From the NCBI GenBank assembly GCA_034401795.1, contig CM067369.1, forward strand, positions 137,652,496-137,716,495: a DNA stretch of 64,000 nucleotides. Reading direction: 5' to 3'. Both the position numbers and the translations under genes were made by a program. The stretch is from Chaetoderma sp. LZ-2023a (Eukaryota; Mollusca; Caudofoveata; Chaetodermatida; Chaetodermatidae). Under the pieces are notes generated by a model. That model worked only from the letters and a program-made list of their open reading frames with translations, did not search any database and was not told where the DNA came from. Shown piece by piece: positions 22,807-37,900 of the stretch (position 1 is the first letter of the stretch; each line of letters opens with the position of its first letter).

Positions 22807-25800
22807 GTATGGGTATTCATAATAAATAGAGGGATCAAATCTGTCACTCAAGTATATGATGTCATACTCTATTACGTCATATGTAGGCTGATGTCACAAT
22901 TATAATTGACAAAAATACTCCGTCATAGACCTTGAATAGTTCCTCAGTTGTAGGATTTGTCTCTCCTTACCATTTAGCACCCTATTTTTACGCACATGCG
23001 AGGGTATATTCATGTGCTATGAAGAAAGCAATAGCATAAACATTTATGTACCCATCCATCTTAGTGCAAGAGGTAATAATGCAACTAGAGGAATGCTGAT
23101 TATGATGGTGGGGAAACACTGTATGTTTTTGTTTGAACTTGAAAACGAGGCCTGAATATGGTTCCGTTGACACAACTGACAACTATTGCCCTACAGTTGA
23201 CACACGGCGCTAGATTGTCATTAATGGTGTCTGAAAACGAAGTTTAACATCTGTGCACGAGTTTGAGACTGTCATTATTAATACCGGGTATATCCACCTT
23301 GTGCCTGGATGACGGCCTGGACACGACGTCTCATGCTGGTCACCAACCGACTGATACGCCATTGTGGTATTCGTTGCCATTCAAGATGGAGTGCGTCTGT
23401 TAATTCCTGTAGGTTCTGCACAGGAGGATCCCTCCTTCTCACCATGTTTCCCAGAATGTCCCAGATATGCTCAATAGGGTTCATGTCAGGGCTCCTTGCT
23501 GGCCATGGTAGGGTTTCGATGGCATTCTGGCGGAGGTATTCATGCACAGCTCTAGCACGATGTGGTCGGGCGTTGTCATCCATGAATATAGGGTGGGTTC
23601 CAGGTGCATGATTTACAAAATGAGGGACCACAACTCTATCCAGTATGGAATCTTGATATCTTTGTCCATTTAGTGTTCCAGGTACAGTCAACAGATCCAG
23701 CTTACAATCAAATGAGATGCACCCCCATATCATAACGAAACCTCCACCAAATGGAACTTCTTCCATGATGTTACGTTGGTCGTACGCCGTGCGTCTGGAC
23801 CTCCATACACGAGTTCGACCATCTGTGGCATGAAGCAGGAACCGACTTTCATCGGACCAGTGTACCCGTCTCCAGGATCTCATGTTCCAGTGTCTTCTTT
23901 CGTTGCACCACCTCAGACGCTCCTCTTTGTGGTGTGCAGTGAGGAGAGGACGTCTGACAGGTCTCCTAGCTTTCATGCCAGCAGCATACAGTCTCCTTTT
24001 GACGGTAGACATTGACACTCTATTGCGCGTTTCCCATTGCTGGCTGAGCACTCTGCTGTTGGTGAATGGAGATCTCCTAACAAGGCGTACTAGGGCTCGA
24101 TCATCACGGGCAGTAGTCTTCTTCGGTCTTCCAGATCTAGGCCTGTCCTTCACCTCGTTAGTTTGCCCATGTTTTGCAATCAAACGACTGATTACAGTGT
24201 GGTTAATGTTCAGCTGTCTGCCAATCTCTCTGCATGACATACCAGTGGTATGCATGCCTATGATTTGCCATTTCACACGATCACTTAACCTTCGTCTTGC
24301 CATAGCGGTTCACAATCAAGAGCTAATTCTCTCTGTACAAATAAACCACGGTCATGAACACAAAATTCCTAATCTTGTCGCCTAAATCTGTATGTAATGT
24401 TCTACACCTCAAACTGGACTTTTACATAACTGAACACATGTGCTGTTTCCCGCCACGCACGGACATCAAGCGGCGTGAAGTCATGCATGCATGTGCATTT
24501 CGTACTTGGAATTATGTCAGCTAACGCGGGGACAAAAAGTATGGCAGCCTAGTTGTACCATCATGTTTCTACATTCTATTGTTTTGCTGGTGCTTAACTT
24601 TTGCACAGGTGTATAGATAGAAACAGATCCTTCCATAATCTTAACCCATTGCAGTCCCATTCGATTCACCAGCTTTCCGTTATAATTGTCATGAATTTCA
24701 TATTCATTATGCTTTATAGCCTTATAATGAATCAGGTATGATTTGTCAAGAAAATTATGCTCTTGCTGTGCAGTGAATGACAATTTACAGGCCAAGATAA
24801 GTCTATTTTTGGAAGTTTACCGCAGGAATGACTGACTTTAATTACAGAATTTGTTGTTTCTGGTTTGTACGGTTTAACCCCTTTAATTCTCAAATTTGTT
24901 CAAACAAATTTTAATTTTCTCATAGAAAATGTCAATTTACAGACCAAGAGAGGAAATTTTAGGGTTAAATTGTTAAGATGTAGATAACTAACCCATTGAC
25001 TGACATGGTTGATCAATCCATAAATAGCACTATCCCTGGAAAATCTATACTCACCTCTGGCTAATGTTGCTTTCAAGCCCTGTTATCATGCTAGTGCTGG
25101 GCATAATTTAAAATTTGATATTTGTATAGCATGTATTGCTGCGCAAATTATAAATTGTATATTTGTCGTCAAAAATGTATAGCAATTAACTCTTTCACCA
25201 ATAAATTCCCTGTATCTCAATCTTGGAGCAAACAAACAGGGAAGCTGTTGAATATTTTGAAATTAATCTGACTGGAAGCCATTGCTGCCTAAGGCAGCAA
25301 TGGCTTCCAGTCAGATTTATTTCAAAATATTCAACAGGATATGCTATGTATATGTATATAGTAATTAAAGAATTTACTTTTTCAGGGATTTGTCGTTGAA
25401 ATGTTTAATAATAGAACTTAACAAAAGCAAAAATAAAATTGCAATCCCGTACAAATTTTGCATAGCAGATACAGCTATGCATGTTGCAGAATGTATAGCA
25501 ACTGCCTAAATATGTGTAGCAAATTGAGATGCGATACCAGATAAACTATGCCCGTGTTAAGTGCTTGTCTGGAGGGATCTAGTTCTAGCTATGCCACACC
25601 CATTTCTAGCTAAGCTCTGACCACCTTTGTACTTGCATTGGAATTGATGTAGAACTTTGAAGCCTGAGTTTCCCGAATCTAAATTTCAAGGTAACTACGG
25701 TATATATAGTCCAGTCAATCTACGCTTAAATAAGGTTAACCTAGAACAAATTGCAACAGAAGCTGTTTTGGTTTTATTTGATACTACTGGTCTTCAAGTA

Positions 25801-28800
25801 CCACAAAATAAAAAATTCTTAAAAATCCCACACCAGGAAAGGTCCTAATTAATGTGATTAAAAATGGCTGCCACATTTTTGTTGCAAGCTAAGGATTACA
25901 TTTCCTATTAATTTTAGACGCATATAATGTATTTCTAAAAAGTAAGAAATGGTAGAATGTGATGCTAAGTGATTGAATCTACTAGTAAAAGTGTTGTGCT
26001 GTCTCATTGCTAGTGTATTTACGTCACCAGCCCTTAATGGTGACGTCACATGTAGACAGGAGACATTGAAGTATTTATACATTACGCTAGAAGCATCCAT
26101 TTGTAGGAAGTCTATGGCTAAATTGTAGCTAACGGCGGAATTTATGCGCAGAATGTCTCATATGTGCTCTTTATTGTCAGCAGGTCCTTTATAACGAGCA
26201 GAGGGACATTTAACACTTTCTGACTATTATTTTCCGTGAATGTACGTTCCGGGCGGAACTTTTTATAAACTTGTTTTCCGTATTCATTTCTGTTTTCTCC
26301 ACATTTTGTAAAGTTTTCACTTCGTCAAGCTTTTCTTTGTCAAGCTTTGGCTTTATCAAGTCATTCTTCATCAAATCGGCTGAAACAAACAGTGTTTGTT
26401 TACTTTATGCACACAGAACCGCTATAGAGCGCTTTCAAGGACCTGGTGTCCAGAGCGCATGTATATATGAAAACCCTACACATACATTAATTCACAACAC
26501 TTTACCCATTACCATATATGAATTACTGTTGAAATATGTATGTCATTGTGTCCCATGATAATTAATCATTAATTACATTGTTTTACTTCACCATTTCAAC
26601 GTCATGGACGAAACAGCAAATGTAGCATGCTGTGCAATTTGTGGGGAGAGTCTTGACAATGGCAAACCCACATTTGTGATATCATCAAAAGGTATTGCTG
26701 GAATAAATGAAACCAGTTTGACCCGTGAGATTGCACCTATGACTATTGTAAAAGGGCAAAGATTACATGTTTCCTGTAGGAGAGATCACATTGATAGAAC
26801 TACGGTCGAAGCAGCCAGAAAAAGAAAATTAGAAAGCAACCGGCGAAATACCCCATCACCCATTCTCCGCTCACAGGTACCTGAATTCCGATTCAAGGAC
26901 CACTGCTTTCTATGTGGGACGGCAGTTGAGACAAATAGTAGGTGTGATGAGAATGACGATGTTTTCAAGGTACGCACATGGGATTGCCAGAAATCAATTA
27001 TTGCTGCATGTGATGAAAGGCCTGAAGACGATAGTTGGACAGAAGAGGTTCGAGGATGGGTCATATATGCTAGGGATCTTCTTGCGGTGGAAGCTGTATA
27101 CCACCAAATGTGCAGCGTTAATTTTAGAACTGGCAAACAGATTCCCATGCGATATAGAAGAACCCCAGTAGATGAACCCAAAATTCCACGTTTGGGCAGA
27201 CCAGTAGATACATCGAGGGAGGACGCTTTCCTGAAGGTAGTCAATTATCTGAGGGAAATCGATGATGAACAGACAACTGTAGTTGACCTGGTTAACAAAA
27301 TGCCAGAATTCTGCACTGAACATTACAGTGTAAAATTTATGCGACAAAAGCTTGAGAATCATGTAGGGGAAAGCATAGTAATAACTAATATTAACGGTCG
27401 TCCAGATGTTGTAATCTTTCGAACAACTGCTGCAAAGATATTGCAGACATTTCATGATGCACCAAAGGTGGACGACGAGGAGATAAGAAAGCATCAGATC
27501 ATTAGAACGGCAGCTGCGCTCATAGAAAATGACATCAAATGTATGCAGACATCAAAAGATGTCTACCCAGGGGCAACTGATATCAGATCCTTGGAACATA
27601 ATTTGGCATATCTGCCAACGACACTTCGCGTCCTCCTAGAAAACCTTTTAAGTGGGGAGTCAAAGGATGTGAAAGTTGCTTCTATTGGTCAGTGCATGAT
27701 TCAGATGACCAGACCGAGGGTTGTCATTGCACCAATACCATTAGGACTTGGAGTACAAATGCATCACCAGTTTGGGTCAAGGTTTTTGATTGAATGCTTG
27801 GCAAGTCATGGCTTTTGTGTTTCATATTCAGAGGTGGTCAATTTCTCAAAAAGTGCAGCGTGCTTTCCAGGGACTGATATCCCAATGTCTGGACATTTTG
27901 GACAATATATTGCAGATAATGTTGACCACAACTTGCGTACGTTGGATGGACATGGTACCTTCCATGGCATGGGCATGGTCGTAGCCGTTACCCCTGAGTT
28001 AGCACAACAACATGTCATTCCACGGCTAGAGTTAGCCAGTAATAATGTCCATAATGCAAAAATTGCTATTAACTACTACAAAGCAGTAAAGGGCAATAGG
28101 GTACCTTTGGTTTATGATAAACTACCTGTTGTTAGTGTGGCTGACATTTGGAAACACCTGGACATAATGTGGAAAGTGTCATGGCTGTTGCGTCCTAATC
28201 GGCCCGGTTGGTCTGGAACCATGCAAGCCATTTGCAAAGGAGTTCATCCGGGAAAAGCATCAATCCACTTTCTCCAAATGCTAGATATGGATCCAACTGA
28301 CATGAGTTGTATTTATTCAACCTTGCACTTCATTGCTTCGGAAAACCAACGTCATGGTTCAACACCCATTGTCACCTTCGATCAGCCACTTTGGTGGAAG
28401 GCCAAGACAATCATGGCTCATGAAGGCGAGAGAAGTGATTTAGTGCAAATAATCTTGATTCTAGTGGCTTCCACACAACAATGAGCTACCTTGGTTGCAT
28501 TGGTCACCTCATGCAGTCATCGGGGTTGGTGTATGCTGAAAATGCTGTAACGCACATGTTGACTGGAAAAGCGTATGCCAGAGCTGTACGTGGACATTTC
28601 CTGGTTGATGCAGCACTTAATGCAATGGTTCTGTCAACGGCGTATGGCATTCCTATCTTAGAGGTGAGTGAAGGAAATATAGATAATGCTGTAGTGACGT
28701 GTGATGATATTGAAGCAGCTCCACGCCATTTTGATGTTGTTATCAAATATGACTCTAGACTTGAATCAGTGATATCCGATGATGTGTTTGAGCGGATAAA

Positions 28801-31800
28801 TGAGAAGTTAGAATCAGAGAAGTCAATGATTGTAAGTTGTCCAACAGGACGTTTATGGGTGCAGTACATGCATATGGTAGACCTGCTAAAGATTTTTCTC
28901 AGAGCTCAGAGGACGGGTGACTTTAAGTTGTACTTGAAGTCACTGTCAGATATGCTGCCCTTCTTTGCTGCTGCCTGGCATTGCCATTACACAAAATCAG
29001 TATATTTGCATCGGCAGGACATGGTAAAACTAGAGAGTACAAGGCCAGACATTTATCAGAAGTTCATGACCGGACTATTTGTAGTGCGAAGATCTGATAG
29101 GTACTGGGCTGGTCGTGCTAGTGACACTGTCATAGAACAGTCATTGATGCGGACCATCAAGACCACTGGGGGCCTCACTCGTGGGCGGGGGATGGATGAA
29201 TTACAAAGGACACGTTGGCTTTTAGCACACCCTGTGTGTGCAGAAATTAACGAGGCCATGCAGGAGCTAACAGAAGCAGAATACCAAGTCTCGGAGCAAC
29301 ATAAAGACATGTCTGAAGCCAGGAAAGTTCGGGATCACACAGATTGTTTGACTATTTTAAAATATTTTCAGGATTACTGTCCATTTATGTCAAATGATGA
29401 ATTATATAATACTGCCACTGGAATTACAGCTGATCCCACTTGTAATCAACACAAGGCATTGGAAGTTGGAAAGGCCATAATACAGAAAATGGAAGGCCAC
29501 GATGCATTCGAGTTTTCATTCAGGAAAAAAGATCAAGTGGTATGTATGGGAGGACATGTCGTATCGAGTGATGGTGATAAGCTTTCTCTTGACTCACAGC
29601 TCCTTTTTCAGCGCCTTTTAATTGTAGCAAATAATAGTGAATGCAATCTAGACACTGCTTTAATGCACGAGCTGTCTACATATCCACCATCTCTATTTGA
29701 CAAACATGGACATCTCCGAGAAGCGAATAAGCCGCAGCTAGCAGAGGCATTGAATTCTGCAACCTCTACTACGAGCAGCACCAAATGCCAAGAAATAACA
29801 CCAGAATACACTGTTTTTGATGGCGGATCATTAATCCACCGATTTCTTTGGAAGAAAGGTAGCAGCTTCAATGACATTGCCGCGATGTACGTGGAGTATG
29901 TAAAAGCATTCAACCACCCAACTGTTGTGTTTGATGGATATATTTCAGGACCATCGATTAAGGATATGACTCATCTAAGATGGACAAAAGGTGCAGTGGG
30001 GCCAAAAGTTATTTTCTCAAGTAACATGACACTCAAGTCAAAGAAGGATCATTTATTGGCAAATTCAGCCAATAAACAAAACTTCATTGATATGTTGTCC
30101 AAAAAACTCCAAGAAAATAATGTTAAAACTTTGAATGCTGTCGATGATGCAGATGTTCTGATTGCATTGACGGGGGTTGAGTGTGCCAAATCAGGCATAA
30201 CTCACGTTATTGGGGAAGACACAGACATATTAGTGTTGTTGTGCCATATCGCTGATCCTGGTCTCCACAAACTTATCTACAGATCGGATAAGCCAGGGAA
30301 GCCAGACAGGGTTGGAAAATGCATCGTTTGGGACATCAATTTTCTGCGAGCTGAAATTGGCGATGATGTTGCTCGTTACCTACCTTTAATTCATGCAATA
30401 GGTGGATGTGACACAACATCACGTTTATTTAGCATAGGCAAAGGTGTTCCTCTTAGAAAGATGCAGTCCAATTCTTCATTCATGAATCATGCAAAGGAAT
30501 TTTGCCACACCTACTAAGGTCGGAATTCAGGTGTCTGGTGAAAAGCTATTGGTATGTATGTATGGTGGTAGTGAAACTGATACATTGGACGCATTGAGAC
30601 TTCGAAAATTTCGAGAAAAAGTGGTTAAGAGTATTTCATCTCTGCAGATTCAAAATCTGTCACCAACGTCTGATGCAGCCAAGTATCATAGTTTTCGCGT
30701 TTACTTCCAAGTAAAGTTATGGACGAAGGAGCAAGAGATCTTAAAGCCAGAGGATTTCGGATGGCAGATTCACCATTGGAAATTTATTCCCAGAACAGTG
30801 GATAAGCTACCATCTCCTGATTGCATTCTGAAAGTTATTCGATGCCAGTGCCGAGGAGAATGTGCGACATTGCGATGCAGCTGCAGAAAGCATAGCCTAC
30901 ATTGTACATATGCATGTGGTGAATGCAAGGGTACCAACTGCAGCATCATTCCAAGTTGTCAAGCTGTAGATCTTGCATAATTTGACGACATAGACGTTGG
31001 TCTTGTGTAAAGATAATATGAGTATGTTGGACCTTGCCGTCCATTGAGAAAATGACGGATGTAACTGTTTGTATATAATAAACCATTACTAAATTCATCA
31101 TACTGATTCAACAAATCATAAAACTTGGATTAAATTTACTTGAATATTGGAAGATTGATAATTGACGTCATGATGACGTCATCAAGAGACGTAGTAACGG
31201 ATCTACTGTTAGCGGGATGTCATATAGCGATCATATCACGAAATAACAGTTCTTTGCTATCACTTATTTATGTAGTTAAGACATTTTATGGGTCTCCAGT
31301 TAAAGATACGTAAGATATTCAGCTTAATAATTGGTTTTAAGTGGTCCTATTAAATTCTGTGAAATAGTCCTTTACCGGGATAGAATTTTTAGGAATTTTT
31401 TATTTTCTGGTAGGTGAAGCCCAGTAGCATTACATAAAACCAAAAAAGCTTCTGTTGCAATTTGTTCTAGGTATATCCCTATATTGACTGGACTAATAAG
31501 TAAGCTGTTAAATATTTTGGTTAACTATCTTGAAATTAATTTGACTGCAACTGCTCTCAGACAAATTAGTTTCAACGTATTCAACAGAATGTTTATTAAA
31601 TTGTAAATTATCAGACATACACATTAGTAAGGAACCTTTCGATTTATCTTGACAGATTTACATGTACGTCATTTTGATTGTGATGTCAGCTAGCTTGTGA
31701 CGTATTTGATTATGACATCAGGTACTTGAGTGACAAATCAGTTCTCCTTCGATCAATACTCACCATTCTATTACTTCTGCTATACAGCTGGCGCTGACAG

Positions 31801-34800
31801 CTGGCTCTAGGACTATAGACTTAGAAAGCCTTACCGACTCCTGGAACCGGGTACTCGGCTCACAACTGCCGAGTACCCGTCTACCATGAAGCTCATTCTT
31901 GTTTGCATAGCGACAAGAGAATACATGCTTTTTGCAGTTGGAAAGTCTTAAGATTGTTTAAGCCTAAGTCTTTTTACTGTGATTAATTGTGATAGCTTGT
32001 GCGTTCTCAAAAGGATATTTGGATTAATATGGATGCTTCCGATGATAACCAGGTCGTATATTTCCATGTTATTCCATAGTTAAAAGACTTAGGTCTCTAA
32101 AATTTTGTCTGTGTCGCATGTTCCAATTTCTAACCCCAAAGACTCTGGGAAGTGTGTTAACAACGAAATATTCCAGATAATCGCCTTCCTGTAAACCCCA
32201 ACAGGCGATCGGCAGATATGAAATTAGGTGTTGGCTTATCGGTGTTTTAATACGATTGTCGGCTGACGTCGTTCTCCGTAAGATCCGAGCGGGTGACGTC
32301 ACACCCATGTTTCTCGGATGTTTATATGAAGAAAATGTTTCATTAATTCGCGCATCTGATTCTGGGTGCTGCATACTTTAATTGGTACCAGAAAAACTTT
32401 GGAATTTTCAAGTTTTGCGTGTTATCACGATCTGTGGTTTCAAAAGGCTTGATTTAGATGTGTGGTCTGCGGTTTTACCGTGTGCTACAGCAGTTTGTTT
32501 TCATTTTGTTGTTTCTTCACATATCGTTTTTGGCCTTCGTTAGCAGTATAATTTATATTTATTAGTAAATATACCCCGAATGCTATGCGATATGATTCCT
32601 GGTTCCGTTATACATCATTGAGGATCAGTGTATGGGTGTATTATTGCCCGCTTCGTTCTTGTCGTCATAATCAATGCGATCTTTGCTGTAACGTTGCGGG
32701 GTGGGGTGCGGGAGGGTTACAGTTAATTTATGGTCAAAATATTTGAAGATTAATTGTCTGCCTTCCATTTCTGTTTCGTTCCGCTGGCTTATTGTAGGTT
32801 TGGCTTTTTATAGGCCAAGCCAGCCCCGCCATCATGTGACGAGTGCCACATATCATATGGGTCCTATCCAAGGTCTGTTTCCACTGTACTAAGTGTAGTC
32901 TTGACAGTAGGTGTAACGTTTGCGCTGTGTGGTCGGTCGATATGATGCTTAGGTGTCTTGCCAGAAGGACTTGGCAGGGTCTGACGCGGGGTCAGGCGGT
33001 CCGAAAGTAAATCGTGGAGCATCCGTTTCGGCCCGTGGGGGCGTTCCACGTCTGCAACCGGAGGTGGCGGAGATGGCACCGCTGGCGTGGTTTGGTCCGG
33101 CTAGGCAAGGTTTCTTGCATAGCGTTCTGCCCACGCTGGTGTCGTCCCTGCTGCCAAAAGTTGTAGGGCAGTCTCCCCATGTTTGATTTAGACCCTGGCA
33201 GTCCCGTTGGGCTCCGGCCTGATGAGTTCTGTCTCTCTGCGGCCACCTCCGGGTGGTCCAGTAGTGGTGGCCGGTCCGTCAGGCATGGGAGCCATCCGCC
33301 AGGATGGCTCCATGGTTTTCCTTGTCTAGTGATGATTCTTCGTGGTCTGAAGATGAGGAGGCCGAGGAGGAGAGGTTGCTCCGGCCTGTGATGCCGCGGG
33401 TGAAAAGCATGGAGGTCGATTCCATCCTGGACGGAACCGTCCTCCATCTGTCTGGCCTGGCGCAAGCCAGGGCAGCGGCTCCGCCCGTGGTTGAGGCCAC
33501 TCCGGTACCGGGCACCGGTCCCGTGATGGTTGGTTGCCGCCAACCAACACAGTGACGGGTGTGGCTGGCCAGGCATGGTACTCACCTATCTTGCCTGGTC
33601 CGGCGGTCAGACATGGGGTGCCGTTGGCGCCTGTGTTTGACCACGGTTCCTCAACCGCTACGGGTCCGCACAGTTTTCCGTGCGGGCCTACTCCGTGGAC
33701 TGGTGTGTTCCATGGGGTGGCGGCGGAACCGTACAGTACCGGAGTTCCTGGCATATCAGCAATGGCTCCTAGGCGGGAGGCCGTTGCTGGTAGGGCCGTG
33801 AACATGTCAATGGGTGAGGTGTTCACGGGAGTGTCCTCCTCGGAGACAGATTGGTCTGAAGCTCTGGCTTGGCTAGCCAGGGTGGACCCGTCTGTGGTTT
33901 TGACCACGGCCGAGGAGGATGTACCCCGTCCATCGGTTGCATCGATTAGGATGGGGATCTTGCCCGCAGCCCTGATCCAGTCTGTTGGAGTGGATCCAAG
34001 GTTAATGGTGTTGCTTGATGCTATTTATAGCAAACAATGCATGACCAAGGGCCGGCTTCTTGCGGCCTCCAGGGAGGTGCGGGCGAGGGGTCGTATTCCA
34101 GGGATGGTGGGGGGATACGACAGGTATGGTGTTGTTCCATCGGTCACCGAGGATGACCGCTGGGTACTGAGTCTCCAGAGTGCTGGAGCGGGTGGCCCCG
34201 CCACGGCACTGGTGGACAAAGCACAGGTACACCATAATGAAGTCCTGTCCTTTGTGATGGGGTTGTGAGGACAGCAATGAGTGCTGTCAACCACTCTTAT
34301 CGTCTTCTTCAGTCAGTGTGGGCTGAAGCGGGGGCAGGCCGCCCTGTGCCACTTGTGGCGCTTTCGTGCGTTAATGACGGCGTGGTGCTGTCTATGGACG
34401 CATTGGCAAGGGTGCAGGCATGTGTGACTATGTCCAGGAGGCAGATGGTCCTTGACCATATGCGTCCAGCTACTGCCGTCAGGGAGCGTCTTCTTGGGAC
34501 GCCCCTGACAGGCCTTAGCATCTTTGGTGGTCAGGCGCTGGCCATCTTGGAGGATACGGCCAGCATTGCGCAGAATCGGTTGGCGGCTCCAATCTGCAGC
34601 TAGTGCGTCAAGCGCACGCACTAGGGACTGTAGTCAGGCCGCTGACCGGGCAAACTTCAAGAAGCAGAAAAAAGCAAGGTGAAAGCTAAGCCTAGGGCTG
34701 CTGTTTTCTGCTGGGGTATTCTCAGCCGCCTCGGCGAAGAAAGCCAAGAAGGTTGTGGGGGCCCCTACCCTCCCCAATGTTGCTCCTGATTGCCCGAGAG

Positions 34801-34953
34801 GCGGGAAGGGGAGGGGTAAGTCCTCAAAGAGCGGACAGAAGGGAGTGGATCGTACCCGAGGGTACAAGGGCTCCCTTTGCATCTGCCTGGACTGCACCTG
34901 TGCGACAGGAACAGCAGTGCCAGTTAGACAGTTTGGTGCCAAGACCAAAATGG

Positions 34954-34986
<33 letters not shown>

Positions 34987-37900
34987 AGAGGGGGGGGGGG
35001 AGTGGATCACGAGCCAGACACCCCCATTAGGCATTGAGGCGTCTATAGTGGGTGGAAGGCTCATGCGTTTTCGTCGAGGTTTGGCGAGGTGTGACGTCAG
35101 ACAGTCTGGTCCTGGGATAGTTATCCCAGGGGTACATGCCAGAGTGGTGGGACTTTCCACCACAGAATCTGTCTTTGGCACCTGTCTGGACACCCGTTCA
35201 ACAGAACCAGACAAGTTAGAAAATATTCAAAACGAAGTGTCGGGTTTGCTTCTGAAAGGAGCAATAAAACAGCAAACCGGAACACTCCAGGCTTCTATTC
35301 AAACATGTTCCTTGTCCCCAAGAGCACAGGGGGATGGAGACCCATACTCAGTCTCAGGCCATTGAATTGGTTTATCCATATGCCTCGGTTTCAGATGGAA
35401 ACTCTGAGGTCAGTAATGGCAGGATTGAGGAAGGGGGTGTGGTGATCGATCGATCTGAGAGATGCATGTTTCCACATTCCAATGAAGGAGTTGTCACAGA
35501 TTTCTGAGAATTGCGTTTCAGAATCATGTATGGGAGTTTATATCCTCCCATTCGGCCTGTCGACAGCTCCAAGGGGTTTTCACCAGAGTGGTCCTTGTGG
35601 TGACAACGTTTCTCAGAAAAGAGAACGTGGCGCTTCACACCTACATAGACGATTGGCTGATCATCAGCCAGGTTAGAGGTGGATTTCAGATCTAGGCTGG
35701 ATAGTCAACAAGGAGAAATCTGAGTTGACACCCACTCAACATTTCGTTTATTTAAGGATGCGATTCAATCTCGAGGAGGGCAGGGTTTTTTACCCATCAG
35801 AGCCCAGAGTGGTGTCTCTGTTAGCCATCCTCAAGAGTTTCGATTGGGAAACCACATTCAGGCAAGGCGGTTTCTTCAGATGCTGGCCATGATGATCTCC
35901 ATGGAGCAGGTAACCCATACACTGCTCTGATGCGAAGACCTATTCAGTTGTATCTAATGTCTCTGTGGAAACAGAATAGAACCCCTGTCAAAACTGGTGC
36001 CAGTTTTGGAGCCTATAATGTCGCATCTTGTATGGTGGGAAAAAGCGTCAGAATCTCCTAGTAGGAGTTAACGCTGCACCTACCCCACCCCCAGCTGTCC
36101 GTGTACACGGATGCATCGCTGGAGGGATGGGGGGGCCTACCTGGGAGAACACCAGGTCTCGGGCACATGGACTCTCAAAGAGAGCCAGCTGCATATCAAT
36201 CTGTTGGATATGATGGCAGTGGAACTGGCATTGGAAAAGTCTCTTCCAAAAGTCAGGGGCAAGGCGATATTGATACGGTCAGACAACTCGACAGTAGTAT
36301 CATACAGAAATCGCCAAGGCGGGACCAAGTCACCCACACTATGTATCACTTGTGTGTGGCACTTGATTCAATGGTGCAGGAATTACTCGGTTGTTTTGAA
36401 AGCAGCTCATATTCCTGGGCGATTGAACATTCGGGCGGATGCTTTGTCTTGCAGACAGACAATTCTGCCAACAGAATGGTCTCTCAACCCTCCAGTTCTT
36501 CACAGGATCTTCGAGCATTGGGGCAAACCCAACATGGACTTGTTCGCCACAAGGGAAAATGTTCAAATCATGACTTATGTCTCGCCGATTCCAGATCCTA
36601 ATGCCGTCGATACAGACGCTCTGGCGTTAAGCTGGAGAGGGATGCACGCTTACGCGTACCAACCCACCATTCTTCTACCGAAGATATTGGTGAAGATCAG
36701 GGAGGAACCGTGCCTGGTCCTGCTAATAGCACCATTTGGCCCAGCAGGGCGTGGTTCACGGATCTTCGAGATCTGCGGGTGGAAAATCCAGTGCAGTTAC
36801 CTGAGATTCCAAACATAATCTCCCAGGCCAAGGGATGCTTCCTACACGAGCGTCCCGAAATGTTATTGACCGCGTGGTTGTCAAACAACGTTCCACGTCA
36901 GAGGGCTTTTCTCGACATGCTGCAGATTTCATCGCAGCTGCGAGAGGGAGGTCAACCTTCAAGTCATATAACAACAACGTTAACGGATTTGCAGACTGGT
37001 GTGAAGAAAAGATTATTGATACCTTTCATTCCACTATTCAGCAAATAGCAGACTTTCTCCGTGAGCTGTTCTTTTCAGGACTAGCTCCTGTCACAATTGC
37101 TGGATACAAGTCAGCTTTGGCATCAGTTATCCCTTGTCTAGCCAACAGGGATAGTCCAGGGGTGGCCCAGTTGAGTGTGATGGTGAAGGGAATGAGCAAT
37201 CTCCGACCGAGACAACCGGTAGTCATTCCAGCCTGGAGTCTATCTTTAGTGCTTAATGTACTGGCCAAGCACCCTTTCGAACCGTTGCGTTCGGCTAGTC
37301 TAAAGCATTTGACTCTAAAGGCGGTCTTTCTATTGGCAGCTTCCTCAGCTAGAAGGCGCAGTGTGATCCATGCACTTTCAGCAGAGAGGGACCGATTTAT
37401 TGTCTCCAGAGAGGGTCTGCGTCTACTGCCAAGAGCAGAGTTTATGTCAAAGATTCAATCTTTGAGATATCCCGCCAAACCGATCGTTATACCAAAACTA
37501 AGTAGGTTTGATCGTGATGCCAGTGTCTGGTGCCCAGTCCGTGCTTTGACTAAGTACAAAACGGACAGACTAGTTACGGTCGAATGATAGACATCTGTGG
37601 ATCTGCTATAAGGAGCCATATGGCGCCGCATTCATGGATTCTATCTCTCGTTGCGTAGTCGAATGCATTCAGACTACCCGTGAGATTACGACTGGGCACC
37701 ATGTGCAATGCGCAAGGGCATGATGTTAGAGGAATAGCCGCCTCTTCTGCCCTTTTACAATGGTGTTCCGTTTAAGGACATCATGGCTGATGCACAATGG
37801 CACTGTGAGTCCTCTTTCATGGATTACTATATGAGGGATGTGTCCGACTTCGCCAATCCACTCGTTTTAGCTGTTTTGAGACGATAGCTATATGACCACA

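Noticed and set aside
23150-24560. Terminal inverted repeats for the Tc1-like element
   Set aside because: Weak matches (AGTTTGAG on both sides) are too short, and the TA-adjacent candidate at 24540 (TACAACTAGGCTGCC reversed) has no partner on the left.
26041-31190. TGACGTCA sites as terminal repeats of the nuclease/CXC gene
   Set aside because: The sites near 26041 and 31165 share only the 8-bp CRE core, which is common in this window.
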